Below, one piece after another: positions 1-5,241 of a stretch of 5,241 bases of DNA. Within the stretch, counting starts at the first letter, position 1. Every line of letters starts with the position of its first letter. Under the pieces are notes generated by a model, which saw only the letters and a list, made by a program, of their open reading frames with translations, did not search any database and had not been told where the DNA came from. Source of the DNA: an uncultured Aquimarina sp. (GTDB lineage Bacteria; Bacteroidota; Bacteroidia; Flavobacteriales; Flavobacteriaceae). Location: assembly GCA_937958735.1 (NCBI GenBank), contig CALGNG010000095.1, positions 1-5,241 of the forward strand. The letters run 5' to 3'. Made by a program: the position numbers and the translations under genes.

Positions 1-237
1 CCTCAACTACATCCCAGTTTTATAAATATTAATTTTGGAGAAAAAGGAAAGGCATGGCTTCGAACTAGGTTTGAACTAGATGAAGTAAAACCTATGGAGT
101 GGCATACTATTACAGGTACTCTAAAAGTTAACAAAAAGATAGAACCTCGTCTTTTTATATCGGTACCTAATATAAAAGATAGTCGAGAAAATTATGGGAC
201 ACTGTATCTAGACGATATTAAATTAGTTAAAAAGTAA
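1..237 (+). CDS. C-terminal end of a secreted protein with a probable carbohydrate-binding jelly-roll module (5' partial)
   Basis: The frame starting at base 1 is open for 78 codons and stops at TAA 235-237; the start lies outside the window. The segment has the look of the last strands of a CBM4/9/22-like or galactose-binding-like beta-sandwich. It contains a Trp-His-Thr-Ile-Thr-Gly stretch at residues 34-39 of the visible part (the usual 'W..v.G.l' strand), then Tyr-Gly-Thr-Leu-Tyr-Leu-Asp-Asp-Ile at 65-73, the typical 'hydrophobic-Asp-Asp-hydrophobic' last strand that ends such modules. Only a few residues (KLVKK) follow, so the module is at the extreme C terminus and no type IX secretion sorting domain follows it. 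The upstream catalytic or other domain cannot be identified. The role, probably holding the protein on a glycan, is inferred from fold resemblance and from the neighbouring glycan-degrading genes. The strong terminator just after it suggests it belongs to a separate transcription unit from the next gene. Confidence 0.75.
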   Translation, partial: PQLHPSFININFGEKGKAWLRTRFELDEVKPMEWHTITGTLKVNKKIEPRLFISVPNIKDSRENYGTLYLDDIKLVKK

Positions 238-262
238 AAGGACTAAGTATATATAATCTATT

Positions 263-299
263 AATAAAAGTAAGCTCCAAAGGCTTACTTTTATTTTTT
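263..299 (+). terminator. Rho-independent terminator after the upstream gene
   Basis: A perfect 13-bp inverted repeat, AATAAAAGTAAGC (263-275) and GCTTACTTTTATT (283-295), flanks a 7-base loop. The right arm runs into six consecutive T (294-299). It lies 25 bases after the stop codon at 235-237. The T run is on the right side only, so it should stop rightward transcription and separate the upstream gene from the operon that starts at 451. Confidence 0.88.
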
Positions 300-450
300 C
301 TATTATTTTGTAATAAAAAAATACTAGCTTGTACTATAAGTAAAAATGGAATGCTATTTGATATCTTATAAAATTCAAAAGAAAACATTAACCTAATAAG
401 TAACTATAACGTTCTTGCTTAATTAAATTTAACACTTAAACTATCTTGTA
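300..450 (+). promoter_or_regulatory. Probable promoter and 5' leader region of the GH110-esterase-sulfatase operon
   Basis: This AT-rich stretch lies between a strong terminator and the first gene of a tightly spaced operon, so by position it should hold the operon promoter. No good match to the Bacteroidetes pattern (TTTG at -33, TAnnTTTG at -7) was found. The nearest partial matches, such as TAAATTTA at 424-431, lack a suitably spaced -33 element. An imperfect 13-base palindrome, CTTGTACTATAAG (328-340, one mismatched pair around a central C), could be an operator but may be chance in such AT-rich DNA. No convincing RNA structure, tRNA or coding gene was seen in the gap. Confidence 0.4.
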
Positions 451-2256
451 ATGAAAATGACTTTCATTAAATCTACGGCGCTACTCCTTTTAGTATTCTT
501 ATCTTTTGGAAGTATTGCTCAAAAAACACTAACCTTTAGTCCTACAGATAAATACATTACTTATACAGTAAGGAAAGCTATCGAGAACATTTCTGAGACC
601 TCTATAAAATTAGTTTTTAAAAAAGGGATTTATAGGTTTTCTCCAGAATACGCTATAGGAAAATACAGTTATATTACTAATCACGGAAATGGTTATAAAA
701 GAATAGCCTTTTTGTTAGAACGTTTTAAGGAAATAGAAATAGATGGACAAGGGTCGGAATTTATTTTTCATGGACAAATAGCGCCATTTCAAATTAGAAA
801 TGCAGAAAAAATAGATATTAAAAACCTTACTATAGATTGGGATATTCCATTTTGTTTCCAAGGCGAAGTAGTAGCGGTAAATGCCCAAGAAGGATGGAGG
901 GAGTTAAAGCCCTTTACAAAAGGCTACTCGTGGGAAGTAAAAAAAGGACGTTTAACCTTTCCTAATATTGGAGGTTTCCATTTTACAGAATTAGGAAGTG
1001 CTCTAGCTTTTGATGCTAAAAATAAAAGAGTAGCTCATGGCGAATGGGATATGAGTAGTAGACCAGAAAAAGTAGTAAAATTAGCCAATGGAAATCTAAA
1101 AATTTACGAAAAATTAAAGCATTATCCAGCTATAGGTACGGTACAAAACCATAAAGGACCACACGAAGAAAACAGGTATGCTCCCGCATTTCAGGTACTA
1201 AATTCTAAGAATATCATATTTAATAATATTACTATACACCACGCCTTAGGAATGGGTTTTTTGTGTGAACGTTCCGAAGATATTCAAATTAAAAACAGTG
1301 GTGTTTATGTACGCAAAGATTCCGATAGATTGGTTTCCTCTATTGCAGATGCCACACATTTTGCTAATTGTAAAGGCGAAATTTTAATCGAAAATTCAGA
1401 ATTTAAACATATGCTAGACGACGGTACCAATGTACACGGTACTTATGTAATGGTAGATAAAATTATTAACGCAAATACGGTTAGAATAGCCTTGCAGCAT
1501 TTCGAACAAATGGGATTTGAATTTGCAGGAACAGGAGATAAAATATGGTTTATTAAAAATCCTAGTCCTTCAAGAATTGCAGAAAATACGGTTACCAAAG
1601 TAGAAGTGTTAAACGAGCAATACACCGATCTAACCTTTAAAAACCCTTTAGATAAAGATTTAAAAGAAGGCGATATCTTAGAAAACAAAACTTGGAATCC
1701 AGAATTTACAATGCGTGGTTGTACTATAAAAGACCATAGGGCTCGCAATATTATTGTAAAAACGCCAAAGAAAATTGTAATAGAGAATAACAACTTATCT
1801 TCTATGATGTCCTCTATATTGTTAAGAGGAGAAACTTTTCATTGGTTCGAGTCTGGAGCAGTAAACGATGTCTTAATCCAAAACAATATTTTTAACTATT
1901 GTGCCTACAGTGGAGCACCACATTCGGTATTAAGAATAACGCCACGTTTAGGAAAAACCTTTAATAAAACAGAAACTTACGATAGTAATATTCGATTTAT
2001 AAATAATACGATAAATACCTTCGACAATAATATTGTTTGGGCAGACCGTGTAAAAGGTTTAATTATCCAAGGAAACACCATTACAAAAACCAATACAGCA
2101 ATAGCATTACATCCTAAATCCCCTGTTTTCGAATTAATAAATTGTACAGAGGTAAATATTAATAACAACCAATACAAGGGAGGCTCTAAAAATGTGGTAA
2201 AAGCCGATGCAGCCACTAAAAAAACACTAAAAGTAACCGCCAATAAAGGCTTCTAA
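451..2256 (+). CDS. GH110 family exo-alpha-1,3-galactosidase, exported
   Basis: The 601-residue product is predicted to be a secreted parallel beta-helix enzyme that releases terminal alpha-1,3-linked galactose by an inverting mechanism. Residues 1-23 form a signal peptide (Lys-rich start, Leu-rich core, cleavage after Ala23 before Gln24). The rest shows beta-helix coils rich in Asn, Ile and Val: about 92-130, 250-325 and 420-590. Two more barrel-like stretches (about 135-245 and 331-415) resemble the beta-barrel insertions of the family. Three acidic residues support GH110: Asp300 in ADATHF, and Asp323 and Asp324 in LDDGTNVHG. Their spacing (23 and 24 residues) equals that of the catalytic Asp321, Asp344 and Asp345 that I recall for the marine enzyme PdGH110B. 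Total length is normal for the family. ATG 451 gives a complete signal peptide; Met3 (457) is a possible alternative. No Shine-Dalgarno is visible. It is the first gene of the operon, 9 bases before the esterase gene. A GH28-like or other beta-helix enzyme is the less likely alternative. Confidence 0.88.
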   Translation: MKMTFIKSTALLLLVFLSFGSIAQKTLTFSPTDKYITYTVRKAIENISETSIKLVFKKGIYRFSPEYAIGKYSYITNHGNGYKRIAFLLERFKEIEIDGQGSEFIFHGQIAPFQIRNAEKIDIKNLTIDWDIPFCFQGEVVAVNAQEGWRELKPFTKGYSWEVKKGRLTFPNIGGFHFTELGSALAFDAKNKRVAHGEWDMSSRPEKVVKLANGNLKIYEKLKHYPAIGTVQNHKGPHEENRYAPAFQVLNSKNIIFNNITIHHALGMGFLCERSEDIQIKNSGVYVRKDSDRLVSSIADATHFANCKGEILIENSEFKHMLDDGTNVHGTYVMVDKIINANTVRIALQHFEQMGFEFAGTGDKIWFIKNPSPSRIAENTVTKVEVLNEQYTDLTFKNPLDKDLKEGDILENKTWNPEFTMRGCTIKDHRARNIIVKTPKKIVIENNNLSSMMSSILLRGETFHWFESGAVNDVLIQNNIFNYCAYSGAPHSVLRITPRLGKTFNKTETYDSNIRFINNTINTFDNNIVWADRVKGLIIQGNTITKTNTAIALHPKSPVFELINCTEVNINNNQYKGGSKNVVKADAATKKTLKVTANKGF

Positions 2257-2265
2257 GAAATAGTT

Positions 2266-3144
2266 ATGTTGAAGAAAATTATCACATTAATAAGCATTAC
2301 CCTAATAGGACTAACTACCCTTGCGCAAAACGAAGCGGTAAAAGTTATATTACTAGCAGGACAATCTAATATGTCTGGAGCAGGGGACTTTGATAAATTA
2401 AGTAAAGAAGATCAAAAAGCAGTAAAAAAAGCAGCTAAAAATATAACTATTAGTCGTCAAGGAAAAAAGGCCATACCATTAGCTCCTGTCTTTTCTAAAT
2501 TTCAATTAAAAAAACGAGGCTTTGGAAATGTGTTTGGACCCGAATTATTTTTAGGAATCGAATTAGTTAAAAAGTTTCCTAATCAAAAGTTTTTATTTAT
2601 AAAAACAAGCCAAGGAGGTACCTCTTTATATGGAGCTTGGAATCCCAATTGGTCTGCAAAAAAAGCAAATAAGGCAGAAAATAAAGACTTCAAGAAAAAA
2701 CTAAAATTGTACGAGAATTTTGTTTCCAACATTAATACCAACCTTATCATATTAAAACAAAATAACCTATCCTATAAAATAATGGGAATGCTTTGGATGC
2801 AAGGCGAAGCCGATACCAATGCAGATTATACTAGTAGTAGTTACGAAAAAAATCTTTCCAATTTAATTACCAAAATTCGAAAAAACCTTTCTATAAAAAC
2901 CTTACCTTTTGTAATAGGTCAAGTAAACAACCCTTCTAGAAAATTTAAAGAAGGAGTCGACTTGGTAAGGACAGCTATGGAAAAAGTAGCAAGAACTACC
3001 TCTAACGTTGCCATGGTTAGCACTTCTACCAGCAACTCTTGGAGAGATTTCCCTAAACATACCGATAATTTACATTACAATGCTATAGGCCAAAAACGAT
3101 TGGGAACTGCGTTTGCTAAAAAATTATTACAATTACAGAATTAA
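2266..3144 (+). CDS. SASA/CE6-like SGNH carbohydrate acetylesterase, exported
   Basis: The 292-residue product is predicted to remove O-acetyl groups from a glycan, acting outside the cytoplasm. Residues 1-20 form a signal peptide with cleavage after Ala20 before Gln21. The mature chain is one SGNH-hydrolase domain of the SASA type (sialate O-acetylesterase / CE6 acetylxylan esterase relatives, former DUF303). The visible blocks are GQSNM at 32-36 with nucleophile Ser34, Gln-Gly-Gly at 116-118 after a KTS strand, WMQGE at 177-181, and the C-terminal Asp267-x-x-His270 (DNLHYN) that supplies the catalytic Asp and His. All expected catalytic residues are present, so the enzyme should be active. 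Nothing in the sequence fixes the substrate; sialic acid is unlikely given the sulfatase and GH110 neighbours, and an acetylated algal galactan is the inferred target. The gene follows the GH110 gene by 9 bases and precedes the sulfatase gene by 9, so co-transcription is very likely. The product is Lys-rich and basic. Confidence 0.88.
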   Translation: MLKKIITLISITLIGLTTLAQNEAVKVILLAGQSNMSGAGDFDKLSKEDQKAVKKAAKNITISRQGKKAIPLAPVFSKFQLKKRGFGNVFGPELFLGIELVKKFPNQKFLFIKTSQGGTSLYGAWNPNWSAKKANKAENKDFKKKLKLYENFVSNINTNLIILKQNNLSYKIMGMLWMQGEADTNADYTSSSYEKNLSNLITKIRKNLSIKTLPFVIGQVNNPSRKFKEGVDLVRTAMEKVARTTSNVAMVSTSTSNSWRDFPKHTDNLHYNAIGQKRLGTAFAKKLLQLQN

Positions 3145-3153
3145 AAACTAACT

Positions 3154-4494
3154 ATGAAATCACTATTCACAACACTTCTGCTACTTTTTATATCTTCTCC
3201 TTTTTTAGCACAAAAAAAACCAAATATCGTATTGCTTTTTGTAGACGATTATGGTTGGTCGGACGTTGGATATAGAAACCCAGTATTTCAAACACCCAAT
3301 ATAAACCAGCTTAAAAAAGAAGGATTAGATTTTACCAGAGCCTATATTCCTACACCCACTTGTAGTCCCAGTAGAGCATCACTTTTAACAGGTAAAGAAT
3401 CGGCACGTATGCAAATGGTGCGTCATATACCTAATAGTACTAAACACGGATTTACTAAAGAGTTAAGAACCGATGAGCCTTTTAGTCTTTGGCCAAAAGA
3501 TCCTGTACAAATGAAAACCCGTAATTGGTTTCCGTTAGAAGAAGTTACTTATGCCGAACGTTTAAAAGAATATGGGTACTATAATATGTTTATAGGGAAA
3601 TGGCACTTAGGTCACGAGCCATACCATCCTATTCATCAAGGTTTTGATGCCCAATACGGAACCAGTAATGCAGGGCACCCTAACAGTTATTACCCTCCAT
3701 TCTTTAAACACTCCGAAGTATTAAAAAATGTAAAAGAAGAATACCTAACAGACCACTTAACTAATAATGCTGTAGATTTTCTTGCCAACTACGACAAAAC
3801 AGCCCCTTTTATGTTATCGTTTTGGTATTACAATGTACACAGCCCTTTTGTGGGACATAAAGAGTTGGTTCAAAAATACAAAGACCAAGGTTTAGAGCCT
3901 AAATTGGCACAATATGCAGCTATGGTAGAAGCCATGGATAACTCGGTAGGAAAAGTCCGTAAAGCTATTGCAGATAAGGGAATAGCAGACAATACTATTA
4001 TTTTATTAATATCCGATCAAGGTGGTGCATTTAGTAACGCTCCATTAAGTGGTGGTAAAAAGGGAGGAAATACGTTAGGAGAAGGAGGAGCTAGAGTTCC
4101 GTTTATTATTAAATACCCTGGAGTTACCAAACCTAATACCGTTACCAATACTCCAATACAAACTATAGATGTTTTTCCTACGCTAATGGAAATAGCTTCT
4201 GGTAAAGAAAAATGTAATAAAGACATCCAAGGTAAAAGTTTAATGCCTATTCTAGAAGGTGGTGATTTAAAAGATCGTAATTTATTTTTCTTTAGAAGTT
4301 ACGAAGACCAATATGCGGCAGTAATGAATGGAGACTGGAAACTAATTAAATACCACAGTGGTTTATATAAATTATTTAATGTGTCTGTAGATGAAGGAGA
4401 ACAAAAGGATTTGATTAAAGTAGAATTAAAGAAAGCTAAACAATTAAAAAAAGCCCTTCAGAAATGGGAAAAAGAAGCTATTATTAAATCATAA
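3154..4494 (+). CDS. Family S1 formylglycine-dependent sulfatase, exported
   Basis: The 446-residue product should hydrolyse sulfate esters on a carbohydrate, with a formylglycine made from Cys70. The signal peptide is residues 1-19, cleaved after Ala19 before Gln20. The alkaline-phosphatase-like sulfatase domain starts at once: PNIVLLFVDD with calcium ligands Asp31 and Asp32, then the sulfatase signature Cys70-Ser-Pro72-Ser-Arg74 followed by Leu-Thr-Gly (78-80). Next come GKWHLG with Lys149 and His151, Asn-Val-His229-Ser-Pro, and the second metal site Asp288-Gln289 in SDQGG. Gly-Gly-Lys-Lys at 300-303 and EGGARVP at 310-316 follow. The C-terminal subdomain (about 340-446) contains MNGDWKLI and ends in a Lys-rich helix. 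The gene is complete and of usual length, and every catalytic residue of the class can be placed. Gln at 289 is less usual than Asn or His. The S1 subfamily, and so the sulfate position removed, cannot be told from motifs alone. Cys70 requires a maturation enzyme, which is not encoded in this window. Confidence 0.93.
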   Translation: MKSLFTTLLLLFISSPFLAQKKPNIVLLFVDDYGWSDVGYRNPVFQTPNINQLKKEGLDFTRAYIPTPTCSPSRASLLTGKESARMQMVRHIPNSTKHGFTKELRTDEPFSLWPKDPVQMKTRNWFPLEEVTYAERLKEYGYYNMFIGKWHLGHEPYHPIHQGFDAQYGTSNAGHPNSYYPPFFKHSEVLKNVKEEYLTDHLTNNAVDFLANYDKTAPFMLSFWYYNVHSPFVGHKELVQKYKDQGLEPKLAQYAAMVEAMDNSVGKVRKAIADKGIADNTIILLISDQGGAFSNAPLSGGKKGGNTLGEGGARVPFIIKYPGVTKPNTVTNTPIQTIDVFPTLMEIASGKEKCNKDIQGKSLMPILEGGDLKDRNLFFFRSYEDQYAAVMNGDWKLIKYHSGLYKLFNVSVDEGEQKDLIKVELKKAKQLKKALQKWEKEAIIKS

Positions 4495-4514
4495 CTTCAT
4501 TAAAAATAAAACCC

Positions 4515-5241
4515 ATGCGCTTCTTTAGTTTGTTTTTAGTTATGGTATTTGCTAGCAGTAGTGTTTTAGCACAACAGCCTCCAAATATTATTTGGCTTAT
4601 GGCCGAAGATATAAGTACCGATTTGGAATGTTACGGTATGCCTAATGTAAAAACGCCACATTTAAACAAAATGGCTGCGCAAGGGGTTAAATTCGAAAAC
4701 TGTTTTGTAACCAATCCTATATGTTCGCCAAGCCGTTCTGCAATGATGGTGGGGACACATCAATATAAAATTAATGCCCATAACCACCGTAGTAATAGAA
4801 ACATTCCATTGCACCAAAATTACAAGCCTTTTACCTATTGGTTACGCCAAGCAGGTTATACCTGTATTTTAGGAAATCCAAACGTATTACAAAAAGGGCG
4901 TAAAACAGATGTGAATTTTAAGCATGAAAAAATAGGAGCTTGGAATGCAAGTGAAAATTCCTATGGATTATTTGATAAGTACGATACTTTTGAAAAAGCC
5001 GACGAACCTTTTTTCGCGCAAATACAATTAAATGTAACCCATAGAGGCGATTGGTGGGATAATATTAGAGACCAGTCCACACATCCTGTAAATCCTGAAA
5101 CCCTAACATTACCTCCTTATTTAGCCGACCATCCTGCAATACGTTTGGACTGGGCTAAGTATTTAGATACTGTAGAATATATGGATGGTGAAGTTGGAGC
5201 AATATTTAAAGAATTAGAAGAAAAAGGACTTGCCGATAATA
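4515..5241 (+). CDS. Second, divergent family S1 sulfatase, exported (3' partial)
   Basis: The frame is open from ATG 4515 to the window edge (242 codons plus one base); the stop lies outside. Residues 1-19 form a signal peptide cleaved after Ala19 before Gln20. The sulfatase start PNIIWLMAED has Glu31-Asp32 where the preceding sulfatase has Asp-Asp. The formylglycine signature is Cys70-Ser-Pro72-Ser-Arg74, followed by MMVG rather than LLTG. The usual GKWH block is missing; a Lys-Thr-Asp (130-132) in KTDVNF probably takes its place, as in the N-sulfoglucosamine-sulfohydrolase-like branch of S1 sulfatases. Thr-His176-Arg and the LPPYLADHP stretch (199-207), followed by DWAKYLDTVEYMD, also fit that branch. 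The second metal site and C-terminal subdomain are not visible. The 20-base gap after the first sulfatase gene suggests the same operon. It differs clearly from its neighbour, so it is not a recent tandem duplicate and probably removes a different sulfate. No Shine-Dalgarno is seen. Confidence 0.9.
   Translation, partial: MRFFSLFLVMVFASSSVLAQQPPNIIWLMAEDISTDLECYGMPNVKTPHLNKMAAQGVKFENCFVTNPICSPSRSAMMVGTHQYKINAHNHRSNRNIPLHQNYKPFTYWLRQAGYTCILGNPNVLQKGRKTDVNFKHEKIGAWNASENSYGLFDKYDTFEKADEPFFAQIQLNVTHRGDWWDNIRDQSTHPVNPETLTLPPYLADHPAIRLDWAKYLDTVEYMDGEVGAIFKELEEKGLADN

Noticed and set aside
346..396. Possible 16-codon leader ORF on the + strand upstream of the GH110 gene
   Set aside because: It has no ribosome binding site, no run of regulatory codons and no coupled attenuator hairpin; such short frames are expected by chance.
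424..431. TAAATTTA as a Bacteroidetes -7 promoter element
   Set aside because: It lacks the final G of TAnnTTTG and has no TTTG or TTG at the expected distance upstream; the nearby TTG at 415-417 is too close.
1443..1793. Open frame of 116 codons on the - strand
   Set aside because: It lies fully inside the GH110 gene, opposite conserved coding sequence that includes the middle of the beta-helix. Its hydrophobic look comes from complementing Lys/Asn/Ile-rich codons, and it has no recognisable motif.
1977..2243. Open frame of 88 codons on the - strand that looks membrane-like
   Set aside because: It is antisense to the last beta-helix coils of the GH110 gene; AT-rich antisense of Asn/Ile/Lys codons yields Phe/Leu/Ile-rich pseudo-membrane proteins.
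2257..2265. Shine-Dalgarno sites in the short intergenic spacers (2257-2265, 3145-3153, 4495-4514)
   Set aside because: None contains a GGAGG-like sequence; they are simply A/T-rich, as is usual in Bacteroidetes, so no ribosome binding site was annotated.
4017..4226. Open frame of 69 codons on the - strand
   Set aside because: It is antisense to the conserved second metal site and EGG-x-RVP region of the first sulfatase; no start signal or family resemblance.
3154..5241. The two sulfatase genes as a recent tandem duplication
   Set aside because: They share the signal peptide style and the CSPSR motif at the same residue number (70-74), but the GKWH block, first metal pair, signature tail and spacing of later motifs differ widely.

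Overview
The window looks like marine Bacteroidetes DNA, most likely Flavobacteriaceae. It is strongly AT-rich, its genes lack Shine-Dalgarno sequences, every complete secreted protein has a signal peptide ending in Ala followed by Gln, and the gene content is that of a polysaccharide utilisation locus (PUL) for a sulfated glycan. The family-level assignment rests on general impression, since no rRNA or other marker gene is present.

Layout: all genes are on the + strand. Positions 1-237 hold the 3' end of a gene whose product ends in a probable jelly-roll carbohydrate-binding module. A strong intrinsic terminator (263-299) closes that transcription unit. The AT-rich gap up to 450 must hold the promoter of the next unit, but no convincing promoter motif was found. 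From 451 to the right edge runs a compact operon with spacers of 9, 9 and 20 bases: a GH110-type alpha-1,3-galactosidase (451-2256), a SASA/CE6-like SGNH acetylesterase (2266-3144), a type S1 formylglycine sulfatase (3154-4494), and a second, divergent S1 sulfatase (4515 onward) cut by the window edge.

How they fit together (inference): all four operon products are predicted to be exported. The two sulfatases would remove sulfate esters, the esterase would remove O-acetyl groups, and the GH110 enzyme would then cleave terminal alpha-1,3-linked galactose. The likely target is a sulfated, possibly acetylated, alpha-1,3-linked galactan or galactose-capped oligosaccharide from algae, for example carrageenan-like material. 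No SusC/SusD pair, regulator or endo-acting hydrolase is visible here, so the window is only a slice of the locus. The combination of known families is informative, but I see no clearly new type of biological system.
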